A stretch of DNA of 35,982 nt from Haloplanus sp. GTDB taxonomy: Archaea; Halobacteriota; Halobacteria; Halobacteriales; Haloferacaceae. Under the pieces are notes generated by a model, which saw only the letters and a list, made by a program, of their open reading frames with translations, did no database searches and was not told the origin of the DNA. The position numbers and the translations under genes are program-made. The stretch spans positions 1 through 35,982 of the forward strand of contig NZ_JAQCNJ010000062.1 in NCBI RefSeq assembly GCF_028275055.1, written 5' to 3'. Positions 16,289-23,380 of the stretch are shown piece by piece (positions within the stretch are counted from its first letter, which is position 1; each line of letters begins with the position of its first letter).

Positions 16289-16500
16289 GCGACTCCTCTG
16301 ACGGGGCTTGGGAAAACGCCGCGGCCGATCCGGACCCGGCCGACGATCTGGGGTATGAACACGACCCCTTGACCGCCATCCACGTTGACGAGGACCGCGA
16401 GCAGTACATCTTTCTCCCCGCCGAGGAGGCCCACCTCACCGACGCCGAGTTCATCATCGTCCCGCCGGACGATGTCCACCGGCTGGCGGACTGGCGCTGA
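16285..16500 (+). CDS. small acidic haloarchaeal protein of unknown function
   Basis: A 71-aa protein that reads like a compact acidic domain: WENAAADPDPADDLGYEHD, then AIHVDEDREQYIFLP, EEAHLTDAEFIIVPPDDVHRLADW. I recognise the overall pattern (an N-terminal AAADPxPxxDLGYE, then a beta strand ending in FLP and a DAFIxxxP motif) from short haloarchaeal proteins of unknown function but cannot give a family number. The ATG at 16285 is preferred over the in-frame ATG at 16096 because the upstream residues are not conserved-looking. It converges with a DUF7344 gene, with stops 2 bp apart. Confidence 0.75.
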   Translation: MSDSSDGAWENAAADPDPADDLGYEHDPLTAIHVDEDREQYIFLPAEEAHLTDAEFIIVPPDDVHRLADWR

Positions 16501-16502
16501 CC

Positions 16503-17057
16503 CTACAGGTCATCGGGAACCAGTTCCGCCCGGATCTCCTCCCGTTGTTTCCGGTGGTGCCAGTACTCGACGCCGGCCGTCACCACGTACCCGGCGATGA
16601 GCCCGCCGGCCAACCAGAGCAACAACGTCGATCCAACGAACGGTGCCGCGAACACACCGAGAGCGACCACCGCACCGCCAACGAGCAGCAGGGCGAGATA
16701 ATGGCGTCGCCACGGATAGGTCGACGTTCCCTTCGGCGTGAGAAACGCGTCCATGTCGGTGGCTTGATCGGTCAGCCGGACGGTCCCCTCGTTGACGTCG
16801 TAGTCGACCATCCCCGTCTCCGCGAGCCTCGGCAGGTGGATCTGGTAGAGCGAGACGTACACCCGTTTGCGTTGTTGGCTGGTCAGCTCCTCGATTTCGA
16901 TCTCGTTTTCCCACGCCGCGATCTGTTCGGCGAGTCCATTCATCGTGGCCCCGCCGTCGTTCCGTCGGAGGTAGTACAACACCATCCGTCGGCGTTGACT
17001 GCTGAGTATCTCGAAGATCTGATCCGAGTCCAACGATGTCGGGGTGGAGGAACTCAT
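16503..17057 (-). CDS. DUF7344 winged-helix membrane protein (first of two)
   Basis: A 184-aa protein with an N-terminal winged-helix of the haloarchaeal DUF7344 type: QIFEILSSQRRRMVLYYLRR, GLAEQIAAWENEIEIEELTSQQRKRVYVSLYQIHLPRLAETGMVDYD, then a short wing. Residues ~115-165 hold two hydrophobic segments (YLALLLVGGAVVALGVFAAP and LLLWLAGGLIAGYVVTAG), followed by a charged EYWHHRKQREEI tail. This suggests a DNA-binding regulator tethered to the membrane, sensing an unknown signal. Regulation is not visible in the sequence. It is 124 bp from a second gene of the same family on the same strand. Confidence 0.85.
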   Translation of the reverse strand: MSSSTPTSLDSDQIFEILSSQRRRMVLYYLRRNDGGATMNGLAEQIAAWENEIEIEELTSQQRKRVYVSLYQIHLPRLAETGMVDYDVNEGTVRLTDQATDMDAFLTPKGTSTYPWRRHYLALLLVGGAVVALGVFAAPFVGSTLLLWLAGGLIAGYVVTAGVEYWHHRKQREEIRAELVPDDL

Positions 17058-17181
17058 CGTCAGCAGTTACCCTGTGGACAAGCCCTTGCAAACGAGTTCA
17101 TACCTCACGTTTCTACGGTACGAGTATTGTTATGGTTCGGATTCTCCGGGTAGTTTCAACATACAGGCCGTCTCCGCACGG

Positions 17182-17868
17182 TCACTCCGACGGTGCTGGC
17201 GTGACCCACGGGACCGCCGGTCGGTCGGTTCCGGACTCGGAGCCATGTTGGGGGAGATGCCACACCGCACCGCCCACGACGACCGCCACGACCGCCATCG
17301 CAACCAACGACACGAGCGGTGTCATCTGCAGGTAGACCGCGACCGGGAGGAGGCTGGTTCCGAGAATCGACAGCCCGACGAAACGGTTGTTCCACCTCAG
17401 ACCGCCGGCCGCGTCGTCGGGTTGGAGATACGACCTGAAACAGTCGATGTGTTCGCCACGCTCGATCGTTCCCCGCGGTTTGTCGAAGTCCACGATGCCC
17501 ATCCCATCCATCTTCGGCAGATGACACTGGTACAGCCCGACGTAAACCCGTTTTCGCTCGCTCGACGTGATCTGTCTGATCTCCTTGTCGTTTTCCCACG
17601 CCGCGATCCGTTCGGCGAGTTCGCTCAGCGACACCTGCCCGTCGACGGTGTATAGATATTCGAGGACGTGTCGCCGCCGCTGATTTTTGAGTATCTCGAA
17701 CGTCTGATCGAGCGGGAGCGCACGCTCGGAGCTTCCCGGTTCCGTTCCATCCCGTTCTGTCGTCGCCTGACCGTCGTTCTCGATACCATCGCTCGATCCT
17801 TGGTCTCGAGACTCGTCGACGCTCGATGCGAACTCCTGTTCCGCCGTGGTTCCGGTGTACTCTGGCAT
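17182..17868 (-). CDS. DUF7344 winged-helix membrane protein (second of two)
   Basis: A 228-aa paralogue of the adjacent gene. The first ~55 residues are a disordered acidic tail, then DQTFEILKNQRRRHVLEYL, SLSELAERIAAWENDKEIRQITSSERKRVYVGLYQCHLPKMDGMGIVDFD. Two hydrophobic segments follow at ~165-205 (FVGLSILGTSLLPVAVYL and LVSLVAMAVVAVVVGGAVWHL). The ATG at 17868 gives MPEYTGTTAEQEF; further in-frame starts reach 17955 but the extra residues are not domain-like. The pair shares the RKRVYV-LYQ-HLP core almost exactly, so it came from duplication with divergence of the tails and membrane parts. Confidence 0.85.
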   Translation of the reverse strand: MPEYTGTTAEQEFASSVDESRDQGSSDGIENDGQATTERDGTEPGSSERALPLDQTFEILKNQRRRHVLEYLYTVDGQVSLSELAERIAAWENDKEIRQITSSERKRVYVGLYQCHLPKMDGMGIVDFDKPRGTIERGEHIDCFRSYLQPDDAAGGLRWNNRFVGLSILGTSLLPVAVYLQMTPLVSLVAMAVVAVVVGGAVWHLPQHGSESGTDRPAVPWVTPAPSE

Positions 17869-18363
17869 TGTTACTCGTGGTGGGCGCTCGGACAGAACGG
17901 AGACTAACCCGGTCCGTGTGCCCATGGTTCCGATTACAGTACCTCGACACATCATGTAAAACAGGCAGTAATTTGACTCACGAACGGGTTGTGAGAAAGC
18001 GAGTGACCGACGGGTGCGTCGAGCTGCCCGATGTTACGGGGACCATGGTCGACGCTCCCGTCCGGCCGACGGTGTCCGGCCGCCGTCCCGGATACGGCGT
18101 GTCCACGACCCGATCCGACCCGGCTCACCGGGCGCCGTCGACCCGGGTCGGGTATAGACCGGTTACTCGACGGTGACTGTGACACTCTGTTCATAACAAA
18201 GCCCGAGACGCGCCTTCCCGGTAGTATCGAGGTCGATCGAACGGATGACAGTCATCACCACGGCAGGCCGAGCGGCGATAACGCGAACCGAACCGACGAA
18301 CGACACGGTGATTGGGCGCCCCACGCGGGTGGGACCCGGCTCCGACACCCAGGGGTGCCCCTG
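17869..18363. other. 495-bp spacer before glmS
   Basis: No convincing gene is visible on either strand. It contains a 10-bp palindrome GACCATGGTC near 18043 and a 12-bp perfect palindrome CGACCCGGGTCG at 18139-18150 directly before GGTATAGA (18151-18158), which looks like an operator next to a TATA box. A promoter there would give the following glmS gene a leader of ~180 nt. A 39-codon ORF (18245-18364) ends on the glmS start codon, but its promoter spacing is poor. Confidence 0.35.
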
Positions 18364-19782
18364 ATGTGTGGGATCACCGCCTGCATCGGCGGCTCCGACA
18401 CGGCCGAGCGGGTGGTTACCAGTCTGGAGAACCTAGAGTACCGTGGCTACGATTCCGCGGGCATCTCACTCGCTGACAGCGCCGGCGTCACGGTGGAAAA
18501 GAGTCAGGGCGACGTCGCCGCGCTCCGAAACGGGCTCTCGACGGAGCGCCTCGACGGCCGCGTCGCTATCGGGCACACGCGGTGGAGTACACACGGCGCC
18601 CCCTCCGACGCGAACGCACACCCACACACGAACTGTTCGGGGACCGTCGCCGTTGTCCACAACGGAATCATCGAGAACCACGACGGCCTCCGGGCCGACC
18701 TTCGGGACCGAGGCCACGAGTTCACCAGCGACACCGACTCGGAGGTCGTCCCTCACCTCGTCGGCGAGCGACTCGCGGCGGGCGACGACACGCTGACGGT
18801 GTTTCGTGGCGCCGTCGCCGAACTCGAGGGGAGCTATGCCATCGCGATGACCGTTGCCGGCGAGGAGCGCGTCTACGCGACCCGAAACGGGTCGCCGCTC
18901 GTTCTCGGCGCCGGCGACGGGGCGAACTACCTCGCAAGCGACGTGCCGGCCTTTCTCGAGTTTACCGACCGGGTCGTCTACCTCAAGGACGGCGACATCG
19001 CCGTCATCGGCCCCGACACCTACCGGATCACCGACGGCGCGACCCGTCCCGTCGACCGACCCGTCGAAACGGTCGACTGGGCGGCCGAATCCGCCGAGAA
19101 ATCCGGGTACGACCACTTCATGCTCAAAGAGATTCAGGAGCAACCGGTGGCCCTCCGCCAGACCATCGAGGGCCGGGTCGACGACGGCGAGGCCGTGCTC
19201 GATGACTTTCCACCCGGCGCGTTCGAAAACGTTTCGAGCGTCCAACTCGTCGCCTGTGGCACGTCATACCACGCCGCCATGTACTGCGAGCGCCTGCTCT
19301 CGGAGTGGGGGGTTCCGTCGTCGTCGTTTTTGGCGAGCGAGTACGCCGTCTACCCACCGGCCATCGACGAGGAGACGCTTGTCGTCTGTGTGACCCAGAG
19401 CGGCGAGACGGCCGACACGCTCGAGGCGATGCGTGTCGCTCAGCAGGCGGGTGCGAGAACGCTCGCGGTGACGAACGTTGTCGGGTCGACGGCCGCGAGG
19501 GGGTGTGCCGACTCGCTTTTCATCCGGGCAGGCCCCGAAATCGGCGTCGCCGCCACAAAGACCTTCTCCTCGCAGGTGGTGACTCTCTTTCTTCTCGGCC
19601 TGCGTCTGGCGGCCGACGTCACCGGTACGCCGGTCGACGCCGTCGTGGTCGTCACGCCACACGACGAGTTCACGACCCTCGACTGGGATCGGTTCGACGC
19701 CCCAATTCTCGACGGCCGGGGATCGATCGACCGGACGGCGGTCGACGCCCCGGTCTACACCATCGGCGGGCGGTGGCCCTGA
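18364..19782 (+). CDS. glmS: chimeric glmS: GlmS N-terminus and SIS1 joined to a dehydrogenase-like tail
   Basis: The 472-aa product starts as a normal glutamine:fructose-6-phosphate aminotransferase, the enzyme that makes glucosamine-6-phosphate for UDP-GlcNAc. It has the Cys2 nucleophile in MCGITACIGG, LEYRGYDSAG, GHTRWSTHGAPS, HNGIIENH, and a first SIS domain (VACGTSYHAAMYCERLL, VCVTQSGETADTLEAM, GVAATKTFSSQVV). After LAADVTGTPVDA (residue ~425) it departs from the family: the second SIS domain (~160 aa with catalytic residues and the C-terminal tail) is missing. Instead come ~48 residues, VVVVTPHDEFTTLDWDRFD, LDGRGSID and VYTIGGRWP, which match the C-terminal UDP-binding end of UDP-glucose/UDP-ManNAc dehydrogenases. 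The frame is open throughout. It is probably inactive as a synthase. The next gene begins 2 bp later. Confidence 0.8.
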   Translation: MCGITACIGGSDTAERVVTSLENLEYRGYDSAGISLADSAGVTVEKSQGDVAALRNGLSTERLDGRVAIGHTRWSTHGAPSDANAHPHTNCSGTVAVVHNGIIENHDGLRADLRDRGHEFTSDTDSEVVPHLVGERLAAGDDTLTVFRGAVAELEGSYAIAMTVAGEERVYATRNGSPLVLGAGDGANYLASDVPAFLEFTDRVVYLKDGDIAVIGPDTYRITDGATRPVDRPVETVDWAAESAEKSGYDHFMLKEIQEQPVALRQTIEGRVDDGEAVLDDFPPGAFENVSSVQLVACGTSYHAAMYCERLLSEWGVPSSSFLASEYAVYPPAIDEETLVVCVTQSGETADTLEAMRVAQQAGARTLAVTNVVGSTAARGCADSLFIRAGPEIGVAATKTFSSQVVTLFLLGLRLAADVTGTPVDAVVVVTPHDEFTTLDWDRFDAPILDGRGSIDRTAVDAPVYTIGGRWP

Positions 19783-19784
19783 CG

Positions 19785-20912
19785 ATGCTCGAGAGCCTCG
19801 CGAGTCGACCGGCCGGCGACGTACCGACCCGGTCAGCGACGGACGACGGCGTCCGGGTGTTGTTCGATGTCGGCCACCCGGCACAGGTCCACCTGTTCCG
19901 TAACGCGATCACCGGACTCGAATCGCTGGGCCACGAGACGTACGTTACGTCCCGGGAGAAGGAGGTGACCGTCGACCTTCTCGACGCGTACGGCATCGCC
20001 CACACGACGCTCACGACGCGGGGGGACTCGCTTCCGGCGTTGTTGTCCGAACAACTGCTCCACGAGACCAGACTCTTCTCCGTCGCCCGCCGGTTCGACC
20101 CCGATGTCGTCGTCAGCCGGCTCAGTCCCGTGCCGGCCCACGTCTCGCGGCTGGTCGGGTGCCGGAGCGTGGCGGTCAGCGACACCCACATCGACAAGCG
20201 GCTGGTGCGCCTGCTCTACCACGGGGTCACTCTCCCCTTCGTCGACACGCTCTGTGTGCCCGAAAGTTTCGAACTCTCGATAGACGACGCGAAACGCCGC
20301 CCGATGGATTTTCAGGAACTCGCATACCTCCACCCGGCGTATTTCGATCCGGATCCGGATATCCTGTGGAACCACGGCCTCACCCCCGATGAGACGTTTT
20401 TCGTCGTCCGCGTCGCGGGGTGGGACGCGTACCACGACGCCGGCTACGCCGGCCTGTCGCCGCCGGCGATCCGTCGGCTGGTGGATATGCTCTCCGAGGA
20501 GGGAGCGGTGTTCGTCTCGGCGGAGGACACGCTCCCGACGGATCTCGAGGCCCACCGGCTCCCGACCGATCCGGAGAACATCCACCACGTGCTCCACTAC
20601 GCCGACCTCTACGTCGGCGACTCCGGAACGATGTCGACGGAGGCGGCGCTGCTGGGCACGCCGGCAATCAGAACCAACACGATGGTCGGTGACGACGACG
20701 AGAACGTCTTCCAGCAACTCGAAGACCGGTACGAACTCCTCCGTTCGTTCGCCGATGAGGACCAGGCTCTTCGGGCGGTTCAGCAGTTGCTCGCCCGAGG
20801 TATCGACCGCATCGACTGGGACGAGCGCCGCGACCGGTTGCTGGCCGAACAGCCCGACGTGACCCGACTGATCGTCGAGACGATACTCGAAAGCGAAGCA
20901 GACGCCACATAA
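19785..20912 (+). CDS. DUF354 glycosyltransferase-like protein
   Basis: A 375-aa protein that begins, after ~20 residues, with VLFDVGHPAQVHLFRNAI, followed by GHETYVTSREKEV and later VVSRLSPVPAHVSRL, SVAVSDTHIDKRL and a C-terminal LYVGDSGTMSTEAALLGTPAI. The last block is the MurG/GT-B-like sugar-nucleotide site, as in UDP-GlcNAc 2-epimerase-type enzymes. DUF354 proteins occur in haloarchaeal surface-polysaccharide clusters and are thought to transfer or modify sugars; the exact reaction is not known. The ATG at 19785 lies 2 bp after the chimeric glmS stop, so they share a transcript. This position also supports the idea that the dehydrogenase tail was once its natural neighbour. Confidence 0.85.
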   Translation: MLESLASRPAGDVPTRSATDDGVRVLFDVGHPAQVHLFRNAITGLESLGHETYVTSREKEVTVDLLDAYGIAHTTLTTRGDSLPALLSEQLLHETRLFSVARRFDPDVVVSRLSPVPAHVSRLVGCRSVAVSDTHIDKRLVRLLYHGVTLPFVDTLCVPESFELSIDDAKRRPMDFQELAYLHPAYFDPDPDILWNHGLTPDETFFVVRVAGWDAYHDAGYAGLSPPAIRRLVDMLSEEGAVFVSAEDTLPTDLEAHRLPTDPENIHHVLHYADLYVGDSGTMSTEAALLGTPAIRTNTMVGDDDENVFQQLEDRYELLRSFADEDQALRAVQQLLARGIDRIDWDERRDRLLAEQPDVTRLIVETILESEADAT

Positions 20913-20921
20913 CACAGTCCG

Positions 20922-21185
20922 ATGACAACGACCGACCTACCGAACGATCAGACACAAACCGTCGAGATTCCCGAACGGACCGCCGACGCCGTTGCCGACC
21001 GACTCTCCGGCACGGAGTTCGACTCGATCGACGACTACGTCGCGTTCGCCCTCGAGCGGTTGCTCGGCGAACTCGACCGGACGGATTCCACAAGCGACCG
21101 GCCCCCTGTTCCCGACGGCTCGGACGACGACAGCCCCGCCGACGAGGCGGTTGCCGACCGCCTCGAATCGCTTGGCTACCTGTGA
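20922..21185 (+). CDS. ribbon-helix-helix-like small protein
   Basis: An 87-aa protein whose first half fits a ribbon-helix-helix (CopG-like) domain: a short strand TVEIPER, helix TADAVADRLSG, turn TEFDSID and helix DYVAFALERLLGEL. The second half is a disordered acidic linker ending in EAVADRLESLGYL. The LGYL end is a motif I associate with the tails of haloarchaeal sulfatases and small proteins next to sulfate-activation or surface-sugar genes. It follows the DUF354 gene by 9 bp and is probably in the same operon. Whether it binds DNA is unknown. Confidence 0.7.
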   Translation: MTTTDLPNDQTQTVEIPERTADAVADRLSGTEFDSIDDYVAFALERLLGELDRTDSTSDRPPVPDGSDDDSPADEAVADRLESLGYL

Positions 21186-21450
21186 TCGACCGGCCGCCGC
21201 TTCTCGCTACCCACTGAGACCCAGACCTGCGCACCAGACGGCGACGCGTCGGCGACCACAAGCCGGTCTCCCGATTAATCACAACCCACTGATTCTCGAA
21301 AATGTAACGGAGCTATGGACGTTCCGTTCCGCTCCCCGGGTGCCGCTTCCACCGGCCGGAGGTCATATGCCACGAACCACCCCCACCACACGCCGTCGGA
21401 GCGCGCACAGTCTCGTCACAACCGACCGACTCGCCGGGGGCACCTGACCC

Positions 21451-21597
21451 GTGCCCGAGTGCAACCGGTGTGGGGCGTTCGTCACCATCCGTTTCACCCG
21501 TGTCTTCGGGAACAACGAGGATGCCGTGTACGGTTGTCGCGACTGCCTGCCGGTTTCGGCGCTCGTTGACGGTGCCGCGTCGCGAGACGGCTCCTGA
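21451..21597 (+). CDS. DUF7563-type zinc-finger microprotein
   Basis: A 48-aa ORF beginning with GTG at 21451 reads (M)PECNRCGAFVTIRFTRVF, then AVYGCRDC and a short tail. Two CxxC knuckles (CNRC and CRDC, ~27 residues apart) would bind one zinc ion. The N-terminus, PxCxxCGxFVTxxxxRVF, is the signature of the small haloarchaeal DUF7563 family, of unknown function. It is too short for most gene finders. The 265 bp before it (21186-21450) contain no gene I can support. Confidence 0.65.
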   Translation: MPECNRCGAFVTIRFTRVFGNNEDAVYGCRDCLPVSALVDGAASRDGS

Positions 21598-21886
21598 ACG
21601 GTTCTCGGTCACCGAACACCCCCACTTTGTTGCCGACCACCGGCCCCACGCCGCCCCTCTTACCCCAGGCCACACACCCGCACAGATTGGTCAGATACCT
21701 CCTCTTACCTCACACCCATCACACCGTACCGCATGACTCCGGTCGGGTCAGTGCAGCGCCGACAGGCGCTTCTCCCGGCTGCTTATGTGCGATAAGCCGG
21801 GCGAACGGAACCGTCGGTTGAATAAGCCGATCGAACCGAAATCCAACCAACGCATAACAAAACCCGGAGCGGCCGGTGGGGGATAC

Positions 21887-22816
21887 GTGGTACGATCCAA
21901 TGCGGACGACGGTGACACAGCCGAACAGGATTCGAACGACAGCACACGACGGCAGTTCGCCGTCGGATCGGCCGGTGTCCTCGGGGGACTCGCGGTCGGT
22001 GGCGCGCTCAGTGAGTCCGCGATGGCCCAAGTGGACGACGGAAGCGGCGACGGCGGGGACGGCGACACGTCCGAGGAACCGGCGTTCGAGGACGACGTCG
22101 CCGTTCTCAACTACGCGCTGACGCTTGAGTATCTCGAGGCTCGCTTCTACCAGCGAGGACTGGACAACATCGGCGAGGAGGACCTTTGTAACTGCAAGGC
22201 GCTCGCCGAGGACAGCTACCTGCGCGACCGTGTGTTCGACGAACTTCGGACGATCCAGGCACACGAGGAGACACACATCGAGACGCTCGTCGCGACCATC
22301 GAGGACCTCGGCGGCGACCCCATCGACGAACCGGCGTTCGACTTCGGTGTCCGCGTGGAGTACCCGATGGCCTTTCTCGGCACGGCTGTCCAACTCGAAG
22401 ATGCCGGCGTGTCGGCGTACGCCGGCGCGGCACCCGCCATCGAGAACGAGGACCTGATCCCCCCGGCGCTCAGCATCCACAGCGTCGAGGCGCGCCACGC
22501 ATCGTTCCTGCGGACGGTCTCCGACCAGACGGGCTTCCCGAACGCCTTCGACGAGGCGCGCTCGAAGGCCGAGGTTCTCGACGTCGCCAGCACGTTCATC
22601 GTCGACCCGGAGGCGTCCGATACCGACTCCGATACCGACTCCGAGACGGAGACGGAGACGGAGACGGAAACCGGGACGGAGAACGGCACCGAGACCGGAA
22701 CGGGGACAGGGAACGAAACCGACTCCGGCACCGAGACGGAGACGGGGACGGAAACGGGGACCGGGACCGACTCCGGGACAGGAAACGAAACCGACCCCGG
22801 CACCGAGACAGCGTAG
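21887..22816 (+). CDS. Tat-exported ferritin-like protein with Thr/Glu/Gly-rich tail
   Basis: A 309-aa protein from the GTG at 21887. A Tat signal (STRRQFAVGSAGVLGGLAVGGA) follows an acidic 26-residue start; AMAQ is the likely cleavage area. The ferritin-like domain (about residues 75-230) shows FEDDVAVLNYALTLEYLEARFYQ, IQAHEETHIETL and VEARHASFLRTV, helices with Glu and His residues that could bind a di-iron site. The end is a long TETETGTE-type linker. The start is preferred over ATG 21785 because CATAACA (~21853-21859) lies ~30 nt before the GTG and the preceding codons do not look like a signal peptide. It is probably a cell-surface protein; the iron or redox role is inferred. Confidence 0.85.
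   Translation: MVRSNADDGDTAEQDSNDSTRRQFAVGSAGVLGGLAVGGALSESAMAQVDDGSGDGGDGDTSEEPAFEDDVAVLNYALTLEYLEARFYQRGLDNIGEEDLCNCKALAEDSYLRDRVFDELRTIQAHEETHIETLVATIEDLGGDPIDEPAFDFGVRVEYPMAFLGTAVQLEDAGVSAYAGAAPAIENEDLIPPALSIHSVEARHASFLRTVSDQTGFPNAFDEARSKAEVLDVASTFIVDPEASDTDSDTDSETETETETETGTENGTETGTGTGNETDSGTETETGTETGTGTDSGTGNETDPGTETA
22618..22812 (+). repeat. low-complexity Thr/Glu/Gly/Asp codon repeats in the ferritin-like gene
   Basis: Tandem GAGACG-type and GGGACC-type units encode an alternating acidic-Thr tail (SDTDSDTDSETETE, then TETETGTENGTETG and similar). It is a coding minisatellite, likely to vary in length between strains and to be a flexible surface linker, not a CRISPR or structural RNA. 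Confidence 0.8.
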
Positions 22817-22972
22817 CGAGCATCAACTGGCGCGCGACCCCGTTCTTTCGAGACGCACTTTCGAGTTGATCCCGATCCACAACTGATCACGATGATAACA
22901 TCATCCTACCGGTCCCGAGCGTCGACTACCGGCTTCATAACGAAACGTCCAGGGGTGGTACGCCGGACCGGA

Positions 22973-23215
22973 ATGGCACGAACCGTAACCGACGCCGACG
23001 ACGGCAAGCCCGTGGTCGATTCGGACGGCGAACAGATCGGACAGGTTTCGAGAATTCAGGACGGGACGGCGTACGTGGCCCCCGAGGAGGGACTCACAGA
23101 CACCATCCGATCCGCGCTCGGGTGGGACGACGGAGTCCAAGACGACTACGCGTTGCACGCGGGCCGCATCGATCAGGTGACCGACGTCGAAATCCGGCTG
23201 AACGACAACGGCTAA
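22973..23215 (+). CDS. PRC-barrel-like small protein
   Basis: An 80-aa protein: MARTVTDADDGKPVVDSDGE, QIGQVSRIQDGTAYVAPEEGL, TDTIRSALGWDD, then a HAGRIDQVTDVEIRL end. The VxDxxGExIGxVxxIxDGTxYVxP pattern and the closing helix-strand are typical of short PRC-barrel-like or stress-related haloarchaeal proteins. CTTCATAAC (22933-22941) is a probable TATA box with a short leader. The start at 22973 is chosen over ATG 22892 because the upstream residues are basic and unlike the rest. The function is unknown. Confidence 0.7.
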   Translation: MARTVTDADDGKPVVDSDGEQIGQVSRIQDGTAYVAPEEGLTDTIRSALGWDDGVQDDYALHAGRIDQVTDVEIRLNDNG

Positions 23216-23308
23216 TCCGTTCGGTCCCGGGCCACCACGGCGCGTAACACTCGCGGTCTCCGATAGGACGCGCATAACTACCTTTCCGATCCCCGTTTGA
23301 ACCGACGA

Positions 23309-23380
23309 ATGCGGAACGTTCCAATCGAATCGCATCCGATCACCGTCCCGGGCCATCGACCCCCCGTCAGTCTCCCATGA
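23309..23380 (+). CDS. possible 23-aa leader peptide overlapping DUF4129 gene
   Basis: The ORF MRNVPIESHPITVPGHRP...P stops in the ATGA that starts the DUF4129 gene. A CATAACTA (23273-23280) lies ~32 nt before its ATG. It may allow translation by coupling from a near-leaderless transcript. There is no evidence for a functional peptide; chance is possible. Confidence 0.2.
   Translation: MRNVPIESHPITVPGHRPPVSLP

Noticed and set aside
18031-18363. N-terminal extension of glmS
   Set aside because: The nucleophile must be residue 2 after Met removal, so ATG 18364 (MCGI) is the only sensible start.
18245-18364. 39-codon ORF ending on the glmS start codon (TGATG)
   Set aside because: Promoter spacing is poor and composition is not protein-like; likely a chance open frame in the spacer.
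22618-22812. Tandem repeats as CRISPR or non-coding satellite
   Set aside because: Units are 3- and 6-bp codon repeats inside one open frame encoding an acidic Thr-rich tail.
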